A stretch of 64,000 nt of DNA from Smallanthus sonchifolius (lineage: Eukaryota; Streptophyta; Magnoliopsida; Asterales; Asteraceae), in contig CM042044.1 of assembly GCA_023525975.1 (NCBI GenBank), positions 6,868,501 to 6,932,500 of the forward strand. The letters are read 5' to 3'. The position numbers and the translations under genes are program-made. Under the pieces are notes generated by a model, which had not been told where the DNA came from, ran no database searches, and saw only the letters and a list, made by a program, of their open reading frames with translations. Positions 46,076 through 56,478 of this stretch are shown in pieces (positions within the stretch are counted from its first letter, which is position 1; every line of letters begins with the position of its first letter).

Positions 46076-47802
46076 GAGTAAACTCCGTGTTTGCTCCATG
46101 TGGTTTGGTCCTAATAACGGTTTTGTTCCATTAGTTTAAATTTGACTATTTTGCTCCATGTGACATTTAATTTGTCTCAATTAACTCTAGTCCACTAGCA
46201 TCGTTAATTTTTTCTGTTTAATGAAAGGGCAATTTACTGTTTTTACCGATAAGAACTAATAGTGTAATTTTGAAGGGACTATTTCAATAAATTAGTTAAC
46301 TGAATAAAAAAAAGTAATTTAAACCCAGCCTCACCCCTAGGGATGTTCAAAAAAATCCAAATCCGAAACCGAAACCGAATTTTTGGATTCGGATAATGAT
46401 TTTCGTATATCGTAAATACTATATTTATATATTTTTTAATTGTTTTTATTATTTAAAAATAAGAAAATTTGAATCAAAACCCGATATGTTATATTTATAT
46501 ATTTTTAATGTTTTTTAATTGTTTTTATAACTTAAAAATAATTATTTTATATATTTTTTTATTTTTTTATTTTCGGATATCCGTTTCACTATCCGAATCC
46601 GTATCCGAAATTTCGGATTCGGATAGTGAAATCCACTGTCCAAAAATTTCGGATATCCTACACTCCCCTCCCCTCCCCTCCCCCTTCACCATTGTCATCT
46701 CTCACCCTACACCACCTAGCATCCACCACCGCCAACTAGTGCCGCGATGAAAGGAGTGTGGTTTGACCACCCACCACAACCTCCCTAAATCACCGCCAAC
46801 GTCACCAGACTATCAATATGCCCTTGAATCCCAATCAACCACCCCCTCCATACACCCCCGCCAACTAGTTCGATTAGGGACATATCTCTGTGTGTGAATC
46901 TAGGGCTTCGATTAACGGTTTTACGAGATGGAAGGTGGTTATAGGGCTTCGATTAAAGGGGGGTCTTTGACTTTAGGAATTTTGAAGGTCTTCAATGGTG
47001 GTGGTGAGAAGAAGATGACATACATGCACCAGATTCGTGATTTGCGACAACAAGGTTCACCCGTTGGTGGGATTGGGATTCAAGGGCATATCGATAGTCT
47101 GGTGGGTCCGATTGTCTGTTCTTCTCTCTCGACAAACTCGGAAATCTGGGACTCCTGATTTGGTTCACCGAGCTTGATGTTTCTTCTATTAAAGATCACA
47201 TTACAGCAGAATGTTTTGTTAGGTTTATGCTCATCCTACTGTTAAGGGTATTATGATTTGGGGGGCTTTAGGAGTTGTTTGTGAGTCAAGAAAATTGACA
47301 TTTGGTGAATGCCGAAGGTGATATTAATGAAGCCGGCAATAGGCATCTTGAGCTAAAATAAAAAAAGAATGGTTGTCTCACAGCCACAGACTTGTCGCTG
47401 ATGAGGGTGAATTCAAGTTTCGGGGGTTTCCGGGCACGTACGAGGTTATTGTCGTTAAAGACTCCAAGAAAACCGTCAAGAAATTTGTGGTTTGTACATG
47501 GTGGTCGCCAAATTTTGCCCCACCACTTGGGGGTGGTGATGGTGGTTTTAGTGCGATGGTGATGGTAGTGGTGGCAGGGGGAAGGGTGGGGGTAGTTAGA
47601 TTAGAGTGGACTGGAGTTAATTGAAGCAAATTAAACCTAATTAAAATACATTTTCATTTAACGGAAAAAAATATCGGTGTAAGTGGACTGGATTTAATTG
47701 AAGCAAATTAAATTCCATAAGGAGGAAAAAAGTTAAATTAAAACTAATGGACCAAAACTGTTATTTGGACCAAACCACAAGGAGCAAAAATGAATTTTAC
47801 TC
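46076..47802. mobile_element. Long-TIR element carrying a gene fragment
   Basis: Inverted repeats of about 150-160 bp: left 46076-46238, right about 47650-47802. The tips are gagtaaactc and ttttactc; matched inner blocks include tggtttggtcctaataacgg on the left opposite ttatttggaccaaaccaca on the right, then a ccattagttt block. Between them lies a GH10 xylanase fragment (listed separately). Long TIRs plus captured gene sequence fit a Pack-MULE-like element. Flanking 9-mers are AT-rich and agree only 6 of 9, so the superfamily is not proven. A pyrimidine/cgga-rich palindromic block at 46560-46660 lies inside. Confidence 0.6.
46930..47490 (+). pseudogene. GH10 endo-1,4-beta-xylanase fragment, captured and broken
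   Basis: Frames read in turn: SPVGGIGIQGHIDSLVGPIV then CSSL; after a shift, LDKLGNLGLLIWFTELDVSS with the TELD block holding the catalytic glutamate of family 10 glycosidases; then YAHPTVKG-like and IMIWGALGVV; then GDINEAGNRHLELK; then WLSHSHRLVADEGEFKFRGF and PGTYEVIVVKDSKKTVKKFV, the C-terminal end of plant GH10 proteins. At least two frame changes and missing N-terminal domains make it non-functional. It lies inside inverted repeats of a transposon, with introns apparently absent between blocks. Confidence 0.75.
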
Positions 47803-50390
47803 AAAATAAAAATAAAATTATCTTATTGGTTAAAATTAAAAATATGGACCCCATCTTCTTCTTCAAATCCAGCTTCATTTGCCCCACCCCGCATCTCTAT
47901 GCTCATGGCATCAGTGGCGAAACTTGAACAGTTAAATTGTGGTATCTGGAAATATTATAGATAAAAAAACCAATTTTTTTAGTGAATTTGTGAAACAGAT
48001 TAGGCTTTTGGTCTGGATTAGGAGGGGGCCAAACACTAGAACTAATATGAAATAAACGTATTGAGCCGAGATCAATACTTTTGAGCAAAAAAGTAAGGAA
48101 AAATCAAATTTTTTATTTAATTTGTGAAATATATTTGGTCTTTTATTCTAGATTAGGAGAGGCCCAAACTCTATAATTAATATAAATTAAACCTACTAGA
48201 CCGAAATCAATACTTTCGAGCAAAAAATTAGGACTCAATATGAGGTTTGAATTTGCAAGATGGATCTCATAGTATTCACTATATATTCAGTGTGGATTAT
48301 ATATTGAGTTTTCTTTGATGCGTTTGGTCCACTATATCGTCTTATCAAGATTTTGACTCAGTGTGAATAACATAATATCATTGCTGATGTGATGTAGCTA
48401 GATTATTTTGGAGTTTTGGGCATTTATCTTGATCGATAAAGATGGATCTTGACTTATCGCAGGTTGATTACGAGTCCTCATCACTATCCATACATTAGTC
48501 AATAAACAACTTTCAGAAAGTTGCAACATTAGCTAAATGGTACCTTTCTTTATGACAAAAAGATGACATCACATGCTTGTGCATGCACTCAAGTATATGT
48601 AATTAGGTTTGTGAATGAACATAAATTAATTTGAGAAATACACATAAATATAACGTTCCACATCATCAAACACAATGGTTGAGAAGAAATACAAATCACA
48701 TGTCTCTTCCAACATTACATTCTTTTTCAAACACCCCTATATTTCCACAATGTTATGGGTGATAGAAGAACGTTTTGAACGTATAAAGTTTAAAACTTGA
48801 CATGATAACAATCCAGATCTGGATCCATGTAAGGTTAGGGTTTAGTTTGGCAAGAACAAAGTTCACGCCCAAGCTCTCGATGGGGCCTTGGGCTCAAACT
48901 TTGAAGATCTCGTTGTAATTGTACCAAAAACTTAGAGTACTCGGCCCTATGAATACCTTAAAGTTCTCGTGGGCCCTGGGCGCATACTTCATTTCTCGTA
49001 GAGCCTCAAGTTCTCGTGAGAACTCCCTACGAGTACTTGAAGTTCTCGCATGATGTATTGAACAATTACGTGCGTGTGAAACTAAGACTATTTAGAATGT
49101 ATACAAACAGGTTGTGTGATTCATAGGGACTACTGGCTTTACTTTGGCTCACAACCCCTACTACATGTCACAAATGAGTTCCAGAAGCCCTCTTTTAAAA
49201 TGTTTTATATAATGTATCCGGGCTGGTGTGCATACATAACAAATGATGTTTACGAAATGAAGTTTAGAAATGATGTGTTTAAAAGTGAAATCATATGTTT
49301 ATGAAATGTTTTGCCAAAGGAGTTTATGAAGTATTTGAATGAGAAGTATTTTAATAAAATATACTAATACCAAATGCAACATGATATCTTGCAACTTAGA
49401 AGAGACATAGGTACTGCATTCCTTTGTGGAATGTAGTATAGATACCTTGTGCAATGGTATGTATAAGTGGTGATGACCGCTTAGAGGTTAACGTGATCTC
49501 AGATAGACAAGTGTGCAAGTATAAAATATTATGTTTAGGTAAGAAGATAATATGATGTATTAAATGTGTGTCATATAAACCCATTTATGTATGAGACAAA
49601 GGTCAAATATATTTTTAACTAAACTTAGAACTCACCAGCATAAGCTGACACATGTTTAAACATGTGTATCAGGTAAAGATGTAGCATCCTCTAACAGAGG
49701 CAAGGGGCTAGAATAGAGGCATTAGAATAATTATACTTGTATTTCCTTTAAAATGTACTTTAAAACAAGTTATGAAATAATATTTTAAGACTTCCGCATT
49801 GTATGATCTCTGTTTACTATATGTTCATGAGTAAATCCGACAAGTGACCGACATCTCGGGTTATCCGGGATGTGAGTGTCACACACGTCCAATATTTATC
49901 ACCCTATAAAATATATATGAATTATCAGATATCATTTTTGTGTTTGGTGTGAAATGGGGTGGTGTGAAAAGGGGTGGCCAGAAATTCCAGGGCAGCCGGA
50001 GGAGTTGGTCGGAAAAACGTGAGGTAAAGAGAGAAGACAAGTTACCGAAGAATATGACTTGGGTGGGGGTATATGTGGGGCCTACATTAATTTAATATAT
50101 ATTGTTTTAGTTTAAAGTATATTAGTACATAAAGGTACTTTGGTCATCTAAAAAAAATTAACAAAAAAACTGAACATCCATCTAAGTCAGGACTAACGGT
50201 GCTACGTTCGAGCAAACTGATGGACTAATAATGTGGTTTTTCAAACTTATGTACAAAACTTGCGATTTGTGTGGATCGACTTCGATCCATAGTGGGCTGT
50301 AAATGATAGTTACTACCTAGTTCAGTTCTCATCTCAAAGTCATACACATGCATGACTTTTTCACCATCAAAGTGATCAAATTCTATTAGT
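47803..50390. other. Intergenic, repeat-derived
   Basis: 47915-48235 carries two tandem-like copies of the repeat seen at 8990-9250. About 48240-49890 is anonymous; its end, gggatgtgagtgtcaca near 49886, resembles a gypsy LTR end, but no start was found. No gene seen. Confidence 0.45.
47999..48232. repeat. Two copies of the 9.1-kb interspersed repeat
   Basis: Both 47999-48100 and 48128-48232 carry attaggagagg/gggg ccaaac, aatatgaaataaac-like and aatactttcgagcaaaaaa blocks, matching 9111-9212. The local duplication may be tandem. Confidence 0.55.
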
Positions 50391-50394
50391 GTAC

Positions 50395-50415
50395 ATCCAT
50401 ATATAATTATATACA
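50395..50415 (+). promoter_or_regulatory. TATA-like element of the SAUR gene
   Basis: catccatatataattatata lies about 210 bases before the SAUR start codon. It is the best TATA-like site upstream of a gene expected to be intronless; position is somewhat far, so this is tentative. Confidence 0.3.
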
Positions 50416-50617
50416 GTACACACACGAATCTATAACTTCATTATTCAAGTCCAAAACTTCACAAACAAAACACAGGCATGATCACTTTTCTTCAATCACA
50501 CTCAAATCCCTAATTTTGCAACATAAAACAAGGTAACAAACTTCTTCTACCCTTAATCTCATTTCTTTAATCCCTTTAAACACGGTACGTATAACCGTAT
50601 AATCACATACATTTTTT

Positions 50618-51061
50618 ATGAAATCGTCGATGAAGAAAAATGTTCTAATGAGGACATGGGATCGGTGTCGGTCCTTTCTCAGCTCGGGCAAGAAAAAGGT
50701 AACACCGGAAGGGTTTTTTCCGGTGTATGTTGGACCAGAGAGACAGTGGTTTGCGGTCAATACGAAGTATGCTAGTCATCCATTGTTTCAGATGCTTTTA
50801 GAGGAAGCTGAAATGAAATACGGGTACAATACACCCGGCCCGATACTGCTTCCATGTGAAGTGGATCTTTTTTACAAGGTGGTGGCGGAGATGGAAGCTA
50901 AAGAAGTGGAGCTCCATCGGTGTGGGTTTGGATGCAGGTTGTGTAGTCCGTTTAATCCTAGCCGGAGGTTGGTGAACGCCTGCGGTGGTGATCATGAGAT
51001 GGGCAAAGGATACGGTAGTTATGGAGTTCTTACCCCCTCACGGTTGATTAAGATGAAATAA
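50618..51061 (+). CDS. SAUR-family auxin-responsive protein
   Basis: Single intronless frame of 147 residues, as usual for SAUR genes. The central domain (about residues 29-96) reads TPEGFFPVYVGPERQWFAVN, SHPLFQMLLEEAEMKYGY and GPILLPCEVDLFYKVVAEME, the conserved SAUR core. The N-terminus is basic; the C-terminal tail of about 50 residues is Gly/Cys-rich (CGFGCRLCSPFNPSRR). SAUR proteins inhibit PP2C.D phosphatases at the plasma membrane and so activate H+-ATPases and cell expansion; expression is usually auxin-induced. The start at 50618 is chosen as the first ATG in frame; a second ATG lies at 50630. It looks intact and is not in a SAUR cluster within this window. Confidence 0.93.
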   Translation: MKSSMKKNVLMRTWDRCRSFLSSGKKKVTPEGFFPVYVGPERQWFAVNTKYASHPLFQMLLEEAEMKYGYNTPGPILLPCEVDLFYKVVAEMEAKEVELHRCGFGCRLCSPFNPSRRLVNACGGDHEMGKGYGSYGVLTPSRLIKMK

Positions 51062-53077
51062 TTACTGTGTAGTAATTTTGTAACATTATATATATGTTTT
51101 TCAGCTTGCTTTGTGAATATATAAGTAGGAACGATCACATGCTATCTTTCCAGGGCGTCGCAAACTTGTGGTGTACCAAATCAAATAATAAAATTAGGGT
51201 TCTTTTCGTCAGATTATTTTTCCGGTCATATTATTCCTATATCATTTGACTGTGTATGTATAATTACAGATCAGAAACTTCACCGTCAACTATCCCAGAA
51301 CCGTAAACTCTTTTTTATATCCTTAAGCCGCCACGAATAAACGAATAAGACAACAATAAAAGTTAAAAGACACAAATTTATGTGGTTTACTGGTTTACTC
51401 TAGTGGCAGACTCAAAAAAAATTTATGTGTGTCAGAAATTTTCGGTTTTCAGATGTTTATTAAAAGAGATTTTTTTTGTCGGGTCTGGTCATTGAAACTT
51501 TTTTCTTTGCCAAAAGTTAGGCCACTGAACTTTTTTCGGTGTTTGGATGTCGATAATCTAATAATTAATATATCAAATAATCAAATAATAAAATGAAATT
51601 TAAAGTAAAAGTTCAAAAAAAATACTTAATATGTTAGATAAAAAGTTCAACAAATACCAAAATTAGGGTTATTTGGTCTTTTGGTATAAGATTCGGGAGA
51701 GTGGATGGGCAACCTCTAACACAACCTGACTCAAGTAGACGATAGTGTCATTTGATTTTTAATTAGGTTTGTAGGGGGCACTTCTCAGTGGATAATTCGC
51801 TTGTTTCCATTTCATTTAATCACGTTCAATAAAGATGAGAAATGTATAACAAACCGGTTAATTGTTTAGAAGGATTATATGGCTTATGATAAAAGATTAT
51901 TTGGTCAAATGATTAGTGTCCTAGTAGGGTTAATTGTTTATAAATTTTATTAATGGGTATGCCCAATTAACCAATTAATTTATAATAAGTTTATATTTGT
52001 TAATTAGTTTATAATAATTAATACTTTTATATTTGTAAAATTTTAAAGTTTTATATTAATTTTTTTGGGTGTCGTTTTGATAAAAAAAAAAATTCATGTG
52101 GATCAGTGTCGAAATTTCATAGAGGTCATTAAACAAACAATTTTTTTTTCATGGGTCCCTGGTTTACTTGATTTATATGATTGAGCCACATTGGTTTAAA
52201 ATGAAAAGAAATAGTTTTCTTATAAATTCAGTATTAAGATAAATATGTAGAATAACCTATTATTTTAGTAGATCCAAGTTGACCTCATCCAAACCGTTGA
52301 GAGCGAGATCTCACCACGATGATCTGCCCTCGCACAAATTTATAAAGTCAGGTTGGTAACCGCACGGTTTTCGTAGTGAGATAAATTTTGATCATGAATT
52401 TGCCACCAAACCGTAGTCGGCAAGTGTGAAAATCCCATAAGTCTAAGACGATATTTTCTAACATTTGTGAAAAAAAGTGTTGAAGTGACATCATTAATTA
52501 ATTTGTGAAAAAAACCAAGAGTGTAAGACAATATTTTCTAAAACCATTTGTGAAAAAAAGTGTTCAAGTGACATCATTTGTGAAAAAAACCATGAGTGTA
52601 AGAAAATATTTTCTAACACCATTTATGAAAAAAGGTGTTCAAGTGACATCATTTGTGAAAAAAAATCTCAACACGGACAGCGATCGAGTCCCTCTAACAA
52701 TCATTAAACTCCACAAAGACTAAATTGTCATTTGCAATTTTAGTTATAATTCATGCATCTAAATCATTTTTATTATTTGCAATATTTGTTTTTGTTGATG
52801 CAAGATCAAGATTTGCACATTAATTAATTCATATGTATTTAGCATTTAGGAAGTATAAAATAAATACATTTTGGATAGAATTGAACTACTGTTATGAGAG
52901 TTTTAAAAAATTTCGTTCTCAAAAAAGTATATTATGTTAAGAAAATTTTAAAAGTTGAATAAAACTATACTACAAGCCATCTAAATGTTATTGATTTTAC
53001 GTTATTTGTTTTTATAAGAAATTAAATAATAATACCATGTGCACATTTGACTTCATAAATTAATCAATGATTGTAAC
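51062..53077. other. Intergenic region downstream of SAUR
   Basis: No further gene. Contains three tandem copies of a 75-bp unit (52437-52664) and AT-rich DNA up to the hAT target site at 53070-53077. Confidence 0.5.
52437..52664. repeat. Tandem repeat of about 75 bp, three units
   Basis: Units near 52437, 52500 and 52574 share taagacaatattttctaa, catttgtgaaaaaaagtgtt and caagtgacatcatttgtg. The last two are about 90 percent alike. Open frames across it are by-products of the repeat. Confidence 0.8.
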
Positions 53078-53474
53078 TAGAGGTGCACAAAAGGCGGTTT
53101 TTGAACCGAACCGGTTTCGAACCGGCCCGAACCGGTTTGGTCAACGCAAACACTAAACCGGTTTTGATCCAAACCGGTTCGGGTTAAACCGGTTTTGCAA
53201 GTATAAAATGTCGAACCTATTGAACCAGTTCAGGTCGGTTCTGGACCGGTTCGGGTTGGTGAACCGGTTTAAACCGGTTTTTTTTTAAAAAAAAATATTT
53301 TAAAATAAATTAAAAAATATTACAACATTACAATACGAGAAAAAGAAAAACATATAGTTCAACGTTTATTCATATTGTAGGGGTTCGGAAATCACAAAAC
53401 ATTACAATATTAAACATTACAATACGAGAAAAAAATATATATATTTTTATTTTTTGGAGTTTTTTTGTTTAATA

Positions 53475-54065
53475 TTAGCCGTCATTCTCGGAGTTACTAG
53501 TGGATCCTCGTAGTCTATCATCTTTGGCGAGTTCTTCATTTGTAAGTGGGCTCGCCAATCCTTGGTTAACCTCAGATTCGTGTATGAGTTCTTCAACTTC
53601 AATTTCTTCTTCAAGCGAAGCCCTATCTTGTCTCCTATCTACCGCATCCAAATGGTCTTTCAAGCAAATGCACATTTCCATTGCCGCGGGAGTGAGTCTA
53701 GTTCTTCGAATAGATAAAACCCTGCCACTAAGAGAAAAAACGGATTCCGAAGCTACCGTGGAAGCTTGGACGGTTAGTAAATCACGGGCCATGGCGGAAA
53801 GGACCGGAAAAGTAGATTCGTTTCCTTTCCACCAAGCCAAAATATCAAAGTCCTCAAAAACATCCGGACTCATAAATGATAAAAAGTTTGTTCCCGTATA
53901 CCTTCCGAGTTCGCTACTCGGGGTGGACCCTCTAGCCCGTTTAGTAAATTCATTTCTCATTTCGTTATACAAATTTAAGTTTACATTCCTCGAGCTACTA
54001 CTTGATGCGCCCGATCGTATCATGTGGGGTTTGTGTTGTACCATATTTATGTAAATAAATATCAA
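53475..54065 (-). CDS. hAT transposase C-terminal part
   Basis: Carries the hAT C-terminal dimerisation domain: FEDFDILAWWKGNESTFPVL, SAMARDLLTVQASTVASESV, FSLSGRVLSIRRTRLTPAAM and MCICLKDHLDA, then an acidic tail ending in NSENDG. It overlaps the 3' end of the upstream frame (53998-55560) by 68 bases in another frame, so the original single transposase frame is broken by a small indel at about 54000-54050. Not an independent gene. Confidence 0.85.
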   Translation of the reverse strand: MIFIYINMVQHKPHMIRSGASSSSSRNVNLNLYNEMRNEFTKRARGSTPSSELGRYTGTNFLSFMSPDVFEDFDILAWWKGNESTFPVLSAMARDLLTVQASTVASESVFSLSGRVLSIRRTRLTPAAMEMCICLKDHLDAVDRRQDRASLEEEIEVEELIHESEVNQGLASPLTNEELAKDDRLRGSTSNSENDG

Positions 54066-55560
54066 ACAAATCTTGCAAACATTTGTTAAAATAAGTTTTT
54101 GTTACGGTTGAAAAATGAATATCTTCGGAATTCAAATCCAAATCGTAAGTTAATTTATCAATCAAGGTTTCAACACCGTAAACATTAATTGTAGGGTTTA
54201 ATGCGGCGGCACAAGTTATAACCGGAGGCATTTCTTTAAAATATTTAACAAATTTTTCTTTCATCGGTTTTATCATTGTCGTAAAAAGAGTATTTTTATT
54301 TTCAAGTTCGGCTAATTTGTTACACATTAGAAATATTTGTTTAAGAGCCAAGGGACTTGTGGGGTAATAAACCCCGGATAAAAAAGTAGTGGCGGTTTTG
54401 AAAACTTCGAGCAATTCGGTTAAATTTTCAAGAATGTCCCAACTCGTAGACGGAAAACTTTGAATTTTACGACGCGGTTTTGAGGAAAGCATATCATGAA
54501 AAATTGATAAAGTATCTTTTTGACGTATAGCACTATGAAACATTTTATAAGTTGAATTCCATCTTGTTGGGAGGTCCCAATTGGGACCTAAGCAAATCAA
54601 ACCCGTATCGTTACATAATCTAATATATTCATGGTATCTTTTTTTACTACTACTAAAAACGTCTTTAAGCATGACTCGAAATGCATTACTTATTTCAATA
54701 ACGGGTTCAACCCCAAGCCCGTCTTGCACGGCTAAGTTGATGATGTGTGCAATACATCGATTATGGAAAAAAGCGCCGTTGCAAATCGGATTATATTTTA
54801 ATATTAATTTTTGAACCGCATTTGTATTATTTGAGGCATTATCAAAAGATATTGAAAATAATTTATTTTGTAATTTAAAATCGGTTATCACATCATCTAA
54901 AATGTGAAATAAATTTTGACCCGTGTGCGGATATTCAAACATATCAAACGCGATTGTACGTTTCATCATTTGCCACGTATTGGGATCAACCCAATGAGCG
55001 GTAACGCAAATATATGAGTCGGGAATACCATGTGGAGCCGACCAAACGTCGGTGGTTAAGTTCACACCGGTTTCCAATTTTTCAAAACCTAAAATTAATT
55101 CTTTTTTTGCTTTTTTCCACATTTTTAGACAATCACGTCTAAGAGTACTACGACTTACTTGATGATAACGTGGTTGAAGGGCTTCTTGAATCATCCTCGT
55201 CGTGAGCGGGTTGTCGAAATGGTTGAACGGCAAACCTCTTTGAATAACTAATTTCGCCATTCTATCTCGAACAATATTTGGATCGAAGTTCCAAATTCCA
55301 CCCTCGCTTGTCATAGATGCTTGACCCTCACCTGGAATATTCTTCAAACTCGGACACGATTTTTCCAGATGAGTTTTTAGAGTAGAATTTGATTCCTTTT
55401 TAAAAAAACCACCACATTTTTTGCAACGAGCACGTTCCAACCCGTTAGACAACTCACATAGATCGTAGTTTGACCAAATTGCGGGGTTCCTCGTTGTTGG
55501 TATTATTTTCACAACGCTAACTTCGTTAGAGGAAACACCATAACTTGAAGAACCTGCCAT
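53998..55560 (-). CDS. hAT transposase, BED finger and catalytic part
   Basis: 520 residues from an ATG at 55560. The BED zinc finger uses C46, C49, H64 and C69 (RCKKC...THLEKSC). The RNase H-like core follows: LTTDVWSAPHGIPDSYICVT with the first Asp, LFSISFDNASNNTNAVQKL with the second, the CIAHIINLAVQDGL block, and PTRWNSTYKM. The frame ends in GRIK with a stop while the protein clearly continues in the next frame (SGASSSSSRN...). Plant hAT transposases of this type (Zisupton/RICESLEEPER-like) are about 690 residues, so the copy lacks only the in-frame link. Confidence 0.88.
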   Translation of the reverse strand: MAGSSSYGVSSNEVSVVKIIPTTRNPAIWSNYDLCELSNGLERARCKKCGGFFKKESNSTLKTHLEKSCPSLKNIPGEGQASMTSEGGIWNFDPNIVRDRMAKLVIQRGLPFNHFDNPLTTRMIQEALQPRYHQVSRSTLRRDCLKMWKKAKKELILGFEKLETGVNLTTDVWSAPHGIPDSYICVTAHWVDPNTWQMMKRTIAFDMFEYPHTGQNLFHILDDVITDFKLQNKLFSISFDNASNNTNAVQKLILKYNPICNGAFFHNRCIAHIINLAVQDGLGVEPVIEISNAFRVMLKDVFSSSKKRYHEYIRLCNDTGLICLGPNWDLPTRWNSTYKMFHSAIRQKDTLSIFHDMLSSKPRRKIQSFPSTSWDILENLTELLEVFKTATTFLSGVYYPTSPLALKQIFLMCNKLAELENKNTLFTTMIKPMKEKFVKYFKEMPPVITCAAALNPTINVYGVETLIDKLTYDLDLNSEDIHFSTVTKTYFNKCLQDLFDIYLHKYGTTQTPHDTIGRIK

Positions 55561-56040
55561 TGCGTTTTTTAAAATTTTTTGAGCGTTTTTTGAGCGTTTG
55601 AGAAGTGTGATTTAACCAAAACACCCACTACCTATTTATAATGTGTTTGGGGGTTAAAATGGGTCAAAAAACGGTCAAAAATTGGTCCCAACGGCTATAT
55701 AGCCGTTTCCAACGGCTAGTTTTTTTTTTACCGTTAAACCGGTTCAAACCGGTTTACCAAACCGGTTTCTCAAACCGGTTCACAAAAAACCGGTTGTAAA
55801 CCGCTCGTCGCACAAATAGGTTAAACCGGTTGTAAACTGGCGGTTCGTATCGGTTTGAAACCGGTTCACACAAAACCGGTTATGGGGCGGTTCGGGTTCC
55901 GGTTCGGAACCGGTTTGGATTTCCAAACCGGTTTTTTTGTGCACCTCTAATTGTAACACTCCTACTTTTCAAACATTCACACATCGTTTCGTGAGGTTTA
56001 AGGTCATCTAATGAACCGACGATTGGATGTTCCACGTGCT

Positions 56041-56385
56041 TGAGAATGTTAGGACAATTAGGCTACTGGGAGTGGGAGGCGGGTAGTCTTGCGGGTACTA
56101 TGCGGGTAAGACGGGTACCACTTCCACTAAAACAGGTAGCCGCGGGTAGTGGAGTGGAGGTTTAGCGGGTATATACACCCTCTATTCAAGTTGTGCGGGT
56201 AGTGGAGTGAAGGTTTAGGAATGACCGTTAAAGTGGGTAGTTTGAGGATACTTGAAGGGCACCACTCCCACCGTGAATGGTACTTTAGTAGGGTAATTTG
56301 GCTAAATAAGATGTTATCTTCTAATTGGTATAATTTGGGAGTGTACTTTGGGTTAGAGGGTACCACTCCCACCACCCTTAGTTGA
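56041..56385. mobile_element. MITE with gggagtggg ends
   Basis: Left ctactgggagtgggaggcggg and right taccactcccaccaccctta are imperfect inverted ends; inner zones repeat gcgggtagtggagtg and accactcccacc. TTA follows the right end. Probably Tourist-like; the left boundary is unsure. Confidence 0.45.
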
Positions 56386-56429
56386 GAATTTTTCAAACTC
56401 TTAAACACATAAATTAATTATTTTTTATA

Positions 56430-56431
56430 TG

Positions 56432-56475
<44 letters not shown>
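56430..56475. repeat. (TA)n microsatellite, left of the element
   Basis: A TA run of about 19 repeats directly abuts the left end of the element at 56471. Confidence 0.9.

Positions 56476-56478
<3 letters not shown>

Larger units (their letters stand above)
53078..55949 (-). mobile_element. hAT transposon, nearly complete, 2.87 kb
   Basis: Terminal inverted repeats TAGAGGTGCACAAAA (53078) and TTTTGTGCACCTCTA (to 55949), bordered by a perfect 8-bp duplication attgtaac (53070-53077 and 55950-55957). Both subterminal zones (53100-53285 and 55735-55935) are crowded with AACCGGTT-type motifs, likely transposase-binding sites. The minus strand encodes a BED-finger hAT transposase in two overlapping frames. 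The perfect duplication shows a fairly recent insertion. Confidence 0.93.

Noticed and set aside
48240..49890. Gypsy solo LTR ending in gtgagtgtcaca
   Set aside because: Only the end looks LTR-like; no start, duplication or purine tract was found.
53500..54054. Plus-strand open frame of 184 residues
   Set aside because: Antisense shadow of the hAT transposase C-terminal part.
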